A DNA stretch of 64,000 nt from NCBI GenBank assembly GCA_016705545.1, contig JADIYA010000006.1, positions 372,001-436,000 of the forward strand, read 5' to 3'. The notes beneath the pieces are model-generated. The model saw only the letters and a list, made by a program, of their open reading frames with translations, had not been told where the DNA came from and ran no database searches. This DNA comes from Flavobacteriales bacterium. Its GTDB lineage: Bacteria > Bacteroidota > Bacteroidia > Flavobacteriales_F > PHOS-HE28. Within the stretch, counting starts at the first letter, position 1, and each line of letters opens with the position of its first letter. Position numbers and translations under genes: made by a program. Positions 42,425 to 51,023 of the stretch are shown piece after piece.

Positions 42425-43447
42425 ATGCTCCACGCCCTGAGCCCTTCTGATTTCCTCGGGCTCACCGCGCCCATCATAGACGTTCGCTCACCGAAGGAAT
42501 ACGCGCAAGGCCACATCCCAAGCGCTGTTTCCGTTCCGGTGTTCACCGATGAAGAGCGTGCCGTGGTGGGCACCCTGTACAAACAGGTTGGGCGCGAGGC
42601 TGCCGTGCTCGATGGGTTGCGGATAGTAGGACCCAAGCTCGCCTCCATTGTGGAGCAGTCGCGTGCCTTGGCGCCGGATGGACGCATCCGCGTGCATTGC
42701 TGGCGTGGCGGCGAACGCAGCGCCAGCGTGGCTTGGCTGCTCAACAAAGCCGGCTTCGCCGAAGTGAGCACCCTGCGCGGCGGCTACAAGGCCTTCCGGA
42801 ATCACGTGCTTGCTTCGTTCGCAGAAGTGGTTGACCTGCGTGTGCTAGGGGGATTCACCGGCACCGGCAAGACCGAGACATTGCGTCACCTGCACGAACT
42901 CGGTGAGCAGGTCATTGACCTGGAGGCCCTGGCACAACACAAGGGTTCTTCGTTCGGCGCCTTGGGCGAAGAGCCGCAGCCCACAACCGAACAATTCGAG
43001 AACCTGCTCTGGCAGGCCCTGCGCAGCAGCGATGCGCATAAGCCCATCTGGGTAGAGGACGAGAGCATCATGATCGGCCGGTGCAAGATCCCCGATGCCT
43101 TCTTCGACCGGATGCGCGCGTCGATGCTCTATTTCGCGGAGATGCCCCAAGGCGAACGTGCCGACCGGCTGGTGAAGGACTATGGCCGCTTTGACCCCGA
43201 TGAACTGGCCGAAGCGGTGAAGCGCATCGAAAAGCGCCTTGGTCCGCAGCACTGCAAGGCCGCGCTCGAAGCGCTTGCTGCAAGAGACTTGCGCACTGTA
43301 GCCTTGATCATGCTCACCTACTACGACAAGACCTATGCGCGCGGCGCTTCGCAGCGCGATCCTTCGCGCGTACGCCGCTTGCCCGCTACTGCAAACGACC
43401 TTCGCGGCCTTGCGCAACGCGCCATCAACCTGGTCCATGGTACCTGA
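42425..43447 (+). CDS. mnmH: tRNA 2-selenouridine synthase MnmH (SelU)
   Basis: A 340-residue protein. The N-terminal rhodanese domain has IIDVRSPKEYAQGHIPSA and HCWRGGERSA with catalytic Cys92; the second half has a P-loop (GGFTGTGKT, 142-150) and HKPIWVEDESIMIGR. It replaces the 2-thio sulfur of wobble uridine in tRNA-Lys/Glu/Gln with selenium from selenophosphate, via a geranylated intermediate. selD begins 11 bases before its end, so the donor synthase is in the same operon. ATG 42425. Confidence 0.95.
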   Translation: MLHALSPSDFLGLTAPIIDVRSPKEYAQGHIPSAVSVPVFTDEERAVVGTLYKQVGREAAVLDGLRIVGPKLASIVEQSRALAPDGRIRVHCWRGGERSASVAWLLNKAGFAEVSTLRGGYKAFRNHVLASFAEVVDLRVLGGFTGTGKTETLRHLHELGEQVIDLEALAQHKGSSFGALGEEPQPTTEQFENLLWQALRSSDAHKPIWVEDESIMIGRCKIPDAFFDRMRASMLYFAEMPQGERADRLVKDYGRFDPDELAEAVKRIEKRLGPQHCKAALEALAARDLRTVALIMLTYYDKTYARGASQRDPSRVRRLPATANDLRGLAQRAINLVHGT

Positions 43448-44479
43448 GCCAATCCGCCTCACCCAATTCAGCCACGGCGCCGGCTGCGGATGCAAGATCG
43501 CGCCCGCCGTGCTCGACCAGGTCCTCAAGAGCGAGCTCGGCACATTCCCGGACCCGAGATTGCTGGTGGGTTACGGCTCAAAGGACGATGCCGCTGTGTA
43601 CCACCTCGGTGGCGGACGCGCTTGATCAGCACCACCGACTTCTTCTCGCCCATCGTCGATGATGCCTTCGACTTCGGCCGCATCGCCGCCACCAATGCGC
43701 TCAGCGATGTGTACGCCATGGGTGGAAGACCCTTGTTAGCCATCGCCATACTCGGATGGCCGGTAGAGAAGCTGCCGGCAGAGCTGGCCGCTCGCGTGCT
43801 CGATGGCGGACGCACCGCCTGCCATCAAGCGGGCATCGCACTCGCTGGGGGCCACAGCATCGATGCGCCCGAGCCCTTCTTCGGCTTGGCCGTGACGGGC
43901 GAAGCGCCGATCGCGCACATCAAGCGCAACAACACGGCCCGTGCGAGCGACGTGCTCCTGCTCACCAAGCCGATCGGCCTGGGCATCTTGGCCACAGCCA
44001 TGAAGCGCGGGGCCTTGAAGCCGGAGCATGCGCGCATCGGCACCGATGTGATGATTCAGCTGAACAAAGCGGGCGAGGCGCTCGGTGCCTTAACGGGCGT
44101 GCATGCCATGACCGATGTCACCGGCTTCGGCCTGCTGGGGCACCTTCTGGAGCTCTGCGAGGGAAGCGGTGTGCGTGCAACGATTGATTTCGGTCAGGTA
44201 CCGGTGATCCCTGAAGCGCGCAGCTACCTGCAGCTCGGTTGCTATCCCGATGGCGCATTCCGCAATTGGAAATCGTACAGTACCAAGGTGGAAGGCGCCA
44301 GTGCCTTGGAGCGCATGATGCTCTTGAGCGATCCGCAGACCAGTGGCGGCTTGTTGATCTCTGCTTCCGAAGAGACGGTAACGGCCATTGAAGAGGAATG
44401 CGCATCGCACGGCACGCCCGTCTCGCGCATCGGCCATCTTCGAGAGCAAGGTCACGGCCCTTGGGTGCTTGTGTCGTAA
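43437..44479 (+). pseudogene. selD: Selenide, water dikinase SelD, frameshifted
   Basis: Two frames make one SelD of about 347 residues. The first has LTQFSHGAGCGCKI, the ATP/selenide-binding Cys-Gly-Cys-Lys motif with Cys instead of Sec, and ends HLGGGRA at a TGA (43623-43625). The second resumes LISTTDFFSPIVDDAFDFGRIAA and holds the AIR synthase-like fold to ...VLVS. One missing base near 43616-43622 restores the frame. The TGA is not a selenocysteine codon since the conserved downstream sequence is in another frame. It makes selenophosphate for MnmH. Overlaps mnmH by 11 bases. Likely an indel artefact. Confidence 0.9.
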
Positions 44480-44545
44480 CGGTCGCATTCAATGCTCGCG
44501 CCTAGCTTCGCCGCTGAGGCACTCCATTCACTTGACTATTGAATC

Positions 44546-45115
44546 ATGGCACGGGAACGACTGAAGAAAGAAGAGCTCGACCGCTTATTGGGCGAACTCT
44601 TCGGCGAGCGACGCTTGCTCATGTACAAGCTCGACCGCGTACGCAAGGCGATCAGCGAACTGAAGACCCTTCGCGCGAGCAAATCCCTGAACGAAACGGC
44701 TTCAGGAGATGGCGAAGCACCCAAGCGGGGTCCGGGCCGCCCCCCTGGCAGCGGGAAGGGCAGGCGCCGCAAGCTCGGCCGTCCGAAGAAACGCCGCGTT
44801 ATTGGCGGTTACCGCTTGAACAGCTGGGACAACATGATCGTTGCCGCGGTGACCGGCTCCAACCGCTTGCTCACCAAGCAGGAACTGCTGGCCCACAGCA
44901 TCGCATGGGCGAAGAAGAACGAGCCCAAGACCAATAAGGCCGGCGTGGAGGTGAAGCTTACCCGCACCTTGCAGAAGCTCAGCGGCCGCCGCGCCGTGCT
45001 CGGCAAGCACCGCAGCGGCAAGCTGAAGGGCCTGCACTATGGCATCATGGATTGGTTCTTCCACGGCAAGCTGCGCCAGGAGCACAAGAACAAGTTAGTG
45101 CTGAGCAAGAAGTAG
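44546..45115 (+). CDS. AT-hook-type basic protein
   Basis: A 189-residue, very basic protein. An N-terminal helix (ERLKKEELDRLLGELFGERRLLMYKLDRVRKAI) is followed by two AT-hook-like GRP motifs (RGPGRPPGSGKGRRRK and LGRPKKRR), which bind the minor groove of AT-rich DNA, and a C-terminal helical domain (NSWDNMIVAAVTGSNRLLTKQELLAHSIAW, KLTRTLQKLSGRRAVLGKHRSGK). Bacterial AT-hook proteins act as chromatin-like or regulatory factors. A TAGCTTCG box lies about 35 bases before the ATG at 44546. No partner genes in the vicinity. Confidence 0.78.
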   Translation: MARERLKKEELDRLLGELFGERRLLMYKLDRVRKAISELKTLRASKSLNETASGDGEAPKRGPGRPPGSGKGRRRKLGRPKKRRVIGGYRLNSWDNMIVAAVTGSNRLLTKQELLAHSIAWAKKNEPKTNKAGVEVKLTRTLQKLSGRRAVLGKHRSGKLKGLHYGIMDWFFHGKLRQEHKNKLVLSKK

Positions 45116-45181
45116 CGCACTGCAGCTGCCCGAACCGCACCGGTACCTTTGGCGTTCACCGCCGAACGCTGAAGCACCCGC

Positions 45182-46405
45182 ATGCGCGCCTTTACCATCC
45201 CTACCCACTATCGAAGCAACCTCGTTGGCAGGCTCAAGGCCCACCGCAAGGCACAAGACCCGCGCAAGAAGGACATCGCTCCCACCCTGCTCGACCTCGG
45301 CGCCGTGCGCTTCGTGTTCGCGCGCCACTTCGGCTTCTGCTACGGCGTGGAGAACGCGATCGAGATCAGCTACAAGGCGCTGGAGGAGAACCCTGGCAAG
45401 CGCATCTTCCTGCTCAGCCAGATGATCCACAACCCGGCGGTGAACGACGACCTCACCGCGCGCGGCATGCGCTTCATCCAGGACACCCACGGCCAGATGC
45501 TCATGGACTGGAACGAGCTCACCGCAGACGACATCGTGATCATCCCCGCCTTCGGCACCACGCTCGAGACCGAGGCACGGCTCAAAGCCATCGGCATCGA
45601 CCCGTTGAAGCACAACACCACTTGCCCTTTCGTGGAGAAGGTTTGGAACCGTAGCGCGCAGCTCGGCGAGAAGCAATACACCGTGGTGATCCATGGTAAG
45701 GCCAAGCACGAAGAGACGCGGGCCACTTTCAGCCATACCGCCGCCGGAGCGCCTGCCGTGATCGTGAAGGACATGGCTGAAGCGCAGGAACTCGGCCGCA
45801 TCATCAGCGGTGAATCACCAGCTGAGCGCTTCCACACCCTCTTCGGCACGCGCTGCACACCGGGCTTCGATACCGCCAAGGACCTGCAGCGCATCGGCGT
45901 AGTGAATCAGACCACCATGTTGGCCACCGAGACACAGGCCATCGCCGACCACTTTAAGCACGTGATGATCGTCAAGCACGGAGAAGCCGATCTGAAGAGC
46001 CACTTCGCCGACACGCGCGACACGCTCTGCTACGCCACCAACGATAACCAGGATGCCACGAACGAATTGCTGAAGGCCGATGCCGACCTGGCCCTGGTGG
46101 TGGGCGGCTACAACAGCAGCAACACCAGCCATCTGGTAGAGCTGCTGGAGCAGAAGTTCCCTACGTATTTCATCCAGGACGAAAGCGAGATCCTCAGTGC
46201 GGATACGATTCAGCACTTCAACTACCCAGCGCACAAGTTGGAGAGCGCGAACAACTGGCTGCCGGCAAAACGCCCGCTCACAATCATCCTCACCAGCGGT
46301 GCCAGTTGCCCGGATACGCTGCTGGACCGCGTGATGCTGAAGGTGCTGGGATACGTGGAGGGGGCGAAGGATCCGGAACGGGCCGTTGCGGAGTTGGCCA
46401 TTTGA
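45182..46405 (+). CDS. ispH: 4-hydroxy-3-methylbut-2-enyl diphosphate reductase IspH (long form)
   Basis: A 407-residue IspH of the long type. The three Cys that hold the [4Fe-4S] cluster are visible: HFGFCYGVENA (Cys53), NTTCPFVEKVW (Cys148) and SGASCPDTLLD (Cys376). It converts HMBPP to IPP and DMAPP as the last step of the MEP isoprenoid pathway. The N-terminal extension (residues 1-40) and length exceed the E. coli form (about 316), as in cyanobacterial, plastid and Bacteroidota enzymes. TACCTTTG lies 30 bases upstream of the ATG. Transcribed alone. Confidence 0.96.
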   Translation: MRAFTIPTHYRSNLVGRLKAHRKAQDPRKKDIAPTLLDLGAVRFVFARHFGFCYGVENAIEISYKALEENPGKRIFLLSQMIHNPAVNDDLTARGMRFIQDTHGQMLMDWNELTADDIVIIPAFGTTLETEARLKAIGIDPLKHNTTCPFVEKVWNRSAQLGEKQYTVVIHGKAKHEETRATFSHTAAGAPAVIVKDMAEAQELGRIISGESPAERFHTLFGTRCTPGFDTAKDLQRIGVVNQTTMLATETQAIADHFKHVMIVKHGEADLKSHFADTRDTLCYATNDNQDATNELLKADADLALVVGGYNSSNTSHLVELLEQKFPTYFIQDESEILSADTIQHFNYPAHKLESANNWLPAKRPLTIILTSGASCPDTLLDRVMLKVLGYVEGAKDPERAVAELAI

Positions 46406-46432
46406 GCGACCGGCTGCGCTTGTTCCGAAGGC

Positions 46433-46628
46433 AAAAGAAAAGCCCGCACAGCGCCAGGTTCAAGGAACCCATGGAATCACATGGGCGGGACCGCGATGAT
46501 GGTTTCCGTAATCCTCCTGTGCCCGAAGGCATCCGCCCGAAAGCGGCTGAGGCCCGCCGTACGCCACCCAGGGTGCAGTCCCTGATGGAAATTGTTGGTT
46601 CCGATGAACAGCTGGACTATGCGGGCTT
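46433..46628 (-). ncRNA. Candidate structured non-coding RNA (6S-like size), with terminator
   Basis: Between ispH and the next gene (46406-46736, no supported ORF) the minus strand holds a roughly 196-base RNA candidate. Its ends pair over 23 bp in four segments: 46440-46448 with 46620-46628 (AAGCCCGCA/TGCGGGCTT on the plus strand), CCAG/CTGG, GTTC/GAAC and GGAACC/GGTTCC (46464-46469 with 46597-46602), interrupted by small loops. The interior is GC-rich and hairpin-prone. On the minus strand the closing stem is followed by TTTTCTTTT, as in an intrinsic terminator. A TACATTCG box lies at 46689-46696, so a longer transcript is possible. Length and an extended closed stem around a large internal region resemble 6S RNA, but no family motif could be verified. 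Confidence 0.45.
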
Positions 46629-46688
46629 CGCGTTGACGGCCCTATGGCCGGTGTGATGCTCGATAGTGCGATGGAAAGAACAGTGGGA

Positions 46689-46696
46689 CGAATGTA
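46689..46696 (-). promoter_or_regulatory. Possible -7 element TACATTCG for the candidate RNA
   Basis: TACATTCG fits the TAnnTTCG variant common in this window. With usual spacing, transcription would begin near 46682, giving a transcript of about 250 bases ending at the T-tract near 46433. A TTG lies about 15 bases upstream of the box. Confidence 0.25.
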
Positions 46697-46736
46697 AGGG
46701 CGTTGAAGGACCAATGCGATGATTTTCCTTAGCGAA

Positions 46737-47078
46737 TCATTTACGGGATCCCAGCATCATGGCCCCGCCAATGATCAACACAATCGGTACGGCGCCCGCC
46801 ATGGACAGCATGGCACCGCTCTTCCACAACATGAAGGTCAACCACGCGCCTGCGGTAATGAGCAGGGCGCCGATGAAGCCCTTCATGTAACCGTAGCTGC
46901 CGGGATCCTTCTGCGCATGCGCCTTCAGCTCAGCCCTGCCGATCTGCTGCAGGATGAAAGCCACTCGATCCGGCCCCAGCCCTTCCGCTGCCAGCCATTC
47001 GCGCACTTGCGCGCCGGTGCGGCCATGCTTCTTCAACTCAAGCCCATCACGTACATAGCGGTCGATGTCGATGGGCAT
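46737..47078 (-). CDS. Small membrane protein with two C-terminal TM segments
   Basis: A 113-residue protein: soluble N-terminus (YVRDGLELKKHGRTGAQVREWLAAEGLGPDRVAFILQQIGRAELKAH), resembling a short helical binding domain, then two membrane helices (MKGFIGALLITAGAWLTFML and AMLSMAGAVPIVLIIGGAMML). Bacteroidota homologues are uncharacterised. Start 47078 only 2 bases from the end of the phospholipase gene, likely the same transcript. Confidence 0.7.
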   Translation of the reverse strand: MPIDIDRYVRDGLELKKHGRTGAQVREWLAAEGLGPDRVAFILQQIGRAELKAHAQKDPGSYGYMKGFIGALLITAGAWLTFMLWKSGAMLSMAGAVPIVLIIGGAMMLGSRK

Positions 47079-47080
47079 GC

Positions 47081-48084
47081 CTATTCATGATCGCGGCCAT
47101 AGCCCTGCATCCGCTCCTTCCACAGCTCCTCCTCCGCGCGGAGCACAGCCTTCAGTGAATCGCTCACGTCCTTCTGCTCGAAGCGGTCCAGGTCCGGCTG
47201 GCCGGCATCGATCCAGGCGCTGTACCAGAAGCTGCCAACAGCGGTGATGCTGGCGTTCATGCGGCGCTCGACCATGCCTTGCATCGCATCCTCATACGCT
47301 TCGGCATACTCACGCGAGTAAAGGCGCATGCCGCCGCGTCCACGGTCCTCGAAGGTGTAGCGACGGTCCTCGGGGAATTCCCGGCTCAGGCGCTGCTCGA
47401 TGCCCAGCACGCTATCGAGCAATTGGTGGCTCTCGAACACGGCCTGCCAAGCGGTAGAGAGCGGATCCTTCAGGTATTCGGCGCGGCCCACCAAGTGGTC
47501 GTAGTTCTCGGCGCTGAGCTCTGGGATCCGGCTCTCCCAGAAGGCGTGGATGCCGTGCTGGTTCGTGAGCTGGCCGTTGTAGTTCTCAGTGGTGTGCAAG
47601 GGCACGTGCGCATCGCCGATGTAGTGGCCGATATCGGCGGCGTAGCGGAGGATGCGGTCCACATCGCCGCGCATGAAGGCTCTCACCAACCGGCCGTGCA
47701 TCACCTCAATGTGCCAGGGCACGATGCCGTAAGCTTTCAGGGTGTCCTCGCTGTACTTGGCCACGGCATCGTTCCACTTGCGGGGCATCACGGCGAAGGG
47801 ATCCTGGCCGCCCCTGGCGTAGTGGTCGATGTCGATGTAGTGGCGCTCGGCCTCACCGGTAACGGCATAGCGGCGGCGGTCGGGATCAACGGCGTGGTCG
47901 CTGATGAAATCGATGTGGCGCTTGAAGAAAGGGAACATCTCCGGTGGCAGCGTGAAGCAGGCCATGCGATTGATGCGCTTGTGGCCGTAAAGCCCCAGGC
48001 ATTGGCTGTAGGCGCGGTGCTGGGCGCCAGCAGCAAGGCCCCGGCACCGAGTACAAGCAGGCAGATGAAGGTCCGGCGGATCAT
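47081..48084 (-). pseudogene. Zinc-dependent phospholipase C/S1-P1-like protein, frameshifted
   Basis: Two frames give one exported protein of about 334 residues. The first has a signal peptide MIRRTFICLLVLGAGALLLAPSTAPTANA and ends at the conserved N-terminal W of the mature enzyme (AWGF). The second continues (Y)GHKRINRMACFTLPPEMFPFFKRH, with His residues expected to bind Zn, then IDIDHYARG, ADIGHYIGDAHVPLHTTENYNGQ and YSREYAEAYEDAM. A deletion of one T in TTT (bases 47989-47991) accounts for the shift. The conserved Trp1-His pattern and the GDAHVPLH motif mark the S1/P1 nuclease-phospholipase C superfamily. The first frame overlaps the comB stop by 4 bases. Confidence 0.82.
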
Positions 48085-48745
48085 TTGGATTCGAACGGCA
48101 TGCGCACGAGTTCGCCGTCCCGGAGCATGGGGATCACGCGGCTTTGATCGGGCGTAAGGCAGTACTTGGCATCAGGAAGCAGGTGCAGCTGCTCGATGCG
48201 GCGCCGGCGCGGGGCGGCTTTCAGGATGCTTAGGAAATTGTCGCGCGCGGCCATGAACATGTACTTGGCGGCGATGCTGCTGTCCTCTTCCACGCCGAAT
48301 TTCCCGCTGGCCAGCAGCCGTTCCATCACGGCGCCGGCATAAACGCTATCCTCCAGATTGAATTTGTCCTTCCAGCCGGAGCAGAGCAGCAGCACGTTCT
48401 CGTTCTGCTTAACCAGCCATTCGCTCAGCGCGCTGAGGTTGAGGAATGACCCGATCACCAGCGTGCGGGCATCCTTGGCCAGGTTGATGGCCTTGGTGCC
48501 GTTGGTGGTGGTCATCACGATGGTCTGCCCGCGGAGGTCCTGCCCCACGTACGCGAGCGGCGAATTGCCGTACTGAAAGCCTTCCACCACTTCGCCGTTG
48601 CGCTCGGCAGCGGCGATGTAGTATCAACACCATGCTCGAAGGCGGCCACCATGGCGCTGGTGGCGCGCAGCACGTCGATCACTACCACGATGCCCATGTC
48701 CGGCGCGTACAGCGGGTACTGCGTGGGCACGAAGCACACCTCCAC
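48081..48745 (-). pseudogene. comB: 2-phosphosulfolactate phosphatase ComB, frameshifted
   Basis: About 222 residues over two frames. The first has VCFVPTQYPLYAPDMGIVVVIDVLRATSAMVAAFEHGVDT, with the Asp of the ComB active site, and the second VEGFQYGNSPLAYVGQDLRGQTIVMTTTNGTKAINLAK and LLLCSGWKDKFNLEDSVYAGAVM. The IAAAERNGE segment bridging them appears in the second frame; one missing base near 48616-48623 joins them. ComB removes phosphate from 2-phosphosulfolactate in coenzyme M synthesis in archaea; in Bacteroidota its product is unclear and a sulfonolipid role is possible. Starts at GTG 48745, after gcvT; no ATG is available. Confidence 0.82.
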
Positions 48746-48797
48746 GCGGTACTTGTACTCGCTATTGACGATGGGTTCCTTGGGCGGAAGGGGGGGA

Positions 48798-49913
48798 TCA
48801 GCCCTGCGTGAGGAAGGGCATCTTCATCACCACCCCTTTGAGCTGCTTGCCCCGTGCATCGATGGTGATGGCCGAGCCGGGCGTGCTCTGCGATGTCGGC
48901 ACGTATGCCATGCCGATGGGCTTGTTGAGGGTGGGGCTCATGGTGCCGCTGGTGACCACGCCGATCGCGGCTCCGGAGGCATCCACCACGTTCATGCCAT
49001 GGCGCGGTATGCCGCGATCAACGAGCTCGAAGCCCACGAGCTTGCGGGCGGTGCCGTTGTCCTTGTGAGCCTTGATGGCCGCGCTGTTGGTGAAGTCCTT
49101 GGTGAACTTGGTGATCCAGCCCAGGCCGGCTTCGATCGGCGAGGTGGTGTCGTCGATGTCGTTGCTATAGAGGCAGAAGCCCATCTCAAGGCGCAGGGTG
49201 TCGCGAGCCGCCAAGCCGGTGGGCTTGATGCCGTACGGCTTGCCCGCTTCCATGATCGCATACCAGGCCTTCTCGGCCAGCGGATTCGGCATGTACACTT
49301 CATAGCCGCCTGCACCGGTATAGCCGGTGGTGCTGATGAGCACCAGGCCCACGCCTTTCATCTCGGCGTACATGGCCGTGTAGTAGGGCATGCTCGCGAT
49401 GTCCTCCGTGAAAAAGCCCTTGAGCGTGTCCACGGCCTTGGGCCCTTGCACGGCCAACAGGCTCATGCGATCACTGATGTTCTCGAGCTTGGCATCGAAG
49501 GTGTTCAGGCTGTTGATCCAGTTCCAGTCCTTCTCGATGTTGCTGGCATTCACCACCAGCACGTAATGGTGATCGTCCTGGTGCTGCATGCGGTACACCA
49601 GCAGGTCGTCCACGATGCCGCCGTTCGTGTTCGGCAGGCAGCTGTACTGCACCTTCCCCACGGTGAGCTTACTGGCATCGTTGCTGGTCACCTTCTGGAT
49701 CAGGTCCAAGGCACCAGGGCCTCGCACGATGAATTCACCCATGTGGCTCACATCGAACACGCCCACGCTGTTGCGAACGGTGTTGTGCTCATCGATGACA
49801 CCGCTGTACTGCACGGGCATGAGGTAGCCTGCGAAGGGCACCATCTTGGCGCCGAGCGATTCGTGGATGCTGGTGAGCGCGGTGCGCTTCAATTCGGTGG
49901 TGGTCTCGCTCAT
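48798..49913 (-). CDS. gcvT: Aminomethyltransferase (glycine cleavage T protein)
   Basis: A 371-residue GcvT, which transfers the aminomethyl carbon of glycine to tetrahydrofolate, releasing ammonia. Signatures are FAGYLMPVQY, GVFDVSHMGEFIVRG with the folate-binding Asp, TTGYTGAGGYEVYMP and IEAGLGWITKFTK. Length is normal. The ATG at 49913 overlaps the glycosyltransferase stop by 4 bases (ATGA). Other glycine cleavage genes (P, H, L) are not in the window, as is often the case in Bacteroidota. Confidence 0.97.
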   Translation of the reverse strand: MSETTTELKRTALTSIHESLGAKMVPFAGYLMPVQYSGVIDEHNTVRNSVGVFDVSHMGEFIVRGPGALDLIQKVTSNDASKLTVGKVQYSCLPNTNGGIVDDLLVYRMQHQDDHHYVLVVNASNIEKDWNWINSLNTFDAKLENISDRMSLLAVQGPKAVDTLKGFFTEDIASMPYYTAMYAEMKGVGLVLISTTGYTGAGGYEVYMPNPLAEKAWYAIMEAGKPYGIKPTGLAARDTLRLEMGFCLYSNDIDDTTSPIEAGLGWITKFTKDFTNSAAIKAHKDNGTARKLVGFELVDRGIPRHGMNVVDASGAAIGVVTSGTMSPTLNKPIGMAYVPTSQSTPGSAITIDARGKQLKGVVMKMPFLTQG

Positions 49914-50995
49914 GTGCGTTGCAGGAGTTCGTTGAAGTGTTGGAGGTATCGGTCTCGCCAGGCGCGGGTCGAGTATCGTTCTTCCACGGTGCGCCGCGCC
50001 TCCTCCCCCATGCGGCGGCGAAGGTCGGCATCGGCGATCAAGCGGGCGAGGCTGTCCACCCATTCCTCGGTGGTCCGTGGCAAGTATCCGTTCACGCCGT
50101 CCTGGATGATCTCGGAATTCACCCCTACCGGGCTCATGAGGGTGGGGATGCCGAGGGCCATGTATTGCAGACCCTTGAGCCCGCATTTGCCACGCGCCCA
50201 TTCATCATCGGGAAGGGGCATGATGCCGATGTCCATGGCGCGCAGGTCATCCAGTTCGGTGTCCTTGCGCCAGGGCAGGCCGGTGATGCCCAGTTCCGGC
50301 ACGCGGTAGCTGCCGTCGCCCACCACGCGGAAGCAGACCTGATCGCCGAAACGCTCGTGGATGGCCTTCAGCGCGGGAATGGCGTACTGGAAGTGCTGGA
50401 TGGTGGTGATGCTGCCGCTCCAACCGATGCACACGGGACCCGGCGCCCGGCTGTTGCGCGAGGTATACTCGTCGGTATCGATGGTGGTGGGCACCACGTG
50501 CACGTTTGCGTTGAAGCGGCGGGCATAATCGGCCAGGTAATCGTTGCCGGCGAATACGCGGTCGGCCAGCGCGATGAGCTTGCTGGTCTTGCCCGCATCC
50601 TTCACCCAGCGCCAGCGGCGGTTGGCGGCGCTCACGTTGCTGAGCCAGATGCTGTCGTCGAAATCGAACACGATGCGTGCGCCGCGCTTGCGGCATTGCC
50701 GCTCGAACCAGGTGCTGCGGGTCATTAGGGCCTCGCGCTGGATGAAGACGATGTCGAACTCCTTGAGCCTGGCCAGGTCGCGTTGCCTGTGCAGGAAGCA
50801 CTGGGCCACGAAGCGCAGTTTCTTGGCGAAATGGCCCGGGGCATAGAAGTAGGCATCGTCGCTGGGGCCCACCAGATGGCTCAGCTCGCAGCGGAAGCCC
50901 TGGGCCTCCAGATGCGGCATGTACTGCTCGAACCGGAAGCGCTGGCTGGGATTGCGGCCCGCGCGGTGCGGCGCCACGAAGAGTATCGAGGGCAT
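49910..50995 (-). CDS. GT4-like glycosyltransferase (GT-B fold)
   Basis: A 361-residue GT-B enzyme with no signal peptide. The N-terminal domain has SILFVAPHRAGRNPSQRFRFEQYMPHLEAQGF, and the C-terminal nucleotide-sugar domain has VPTTIDTDEYT, IGWSGSITTIQHF, DIGIMPLPDDEWARGKCGLKGLQYMALGIPTLMSPVGVNSEII, which contains the EX7E-like acidic/Gly pattern of GT4, and RRRMGEEARRTVEERYSTRAWRDRYL. It probably builds a cell-surface glycan. Donor and acceptor are unknown. The overlap with gcvT is only translational coupling; the functions are unrelated. The epimerase gene follows upstream on the strand, about 30 bases away. Confidence 0.87.
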   Translation of the reverse strand: MPSILFVAPHRAGRNPSQRFRFEQYMPHLEAQGFRCELSHLVGPSDDAYFYAPGHFAKKLRFVAQCFLHRQRDLARLKEFDIVFIQREALMTRSTWFERQCRKRGARIVFDFDDSIWLSNVSAANRRWRWVKDAGKTSKLIALADRVFAGNDYLADYARRFNANVHVVPTTIDTDEYTSRNSRAPGPVCIGWSGSITTIQHFQYAIPALKAIHERFGDQVCFRVVGDGSYRVPELGITGLPWRKDTELDDLRAMDIGIMPLPDDEWARGKCGLKGLQYMALGIPTLMSPVGVNSEIIQDGVNGYLPRTTEEWVDSLARLIADADLRRRMGEEARRTVEERYSTRAWRDRYLQHFNELLQRT

Positions 50996-51023
50996 CGGAT
51001 AGGCGGCCGAAGATAGCCGGGGG

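Noticed and set aside
43615..43625. Selenocysteine codon in selD
   Set aside because: The catalytic CGC(K) is already Cys and the conserved downstream sequence lies in another frame, so TGA marks an indel.
46306..46656. A 116-codon open frame over the ispH 3' end and downstream DNA
   Set aside because: No motif, its reading overlaps the ispH C-terminus in another frame, and the region folds as an RNA.
48651..50309. A 552-codon plus-strand open frame over gcvT and the glycosyltransferase
   Set aside because: Antisense of two well-recognised genes; no motif or signal sequence.
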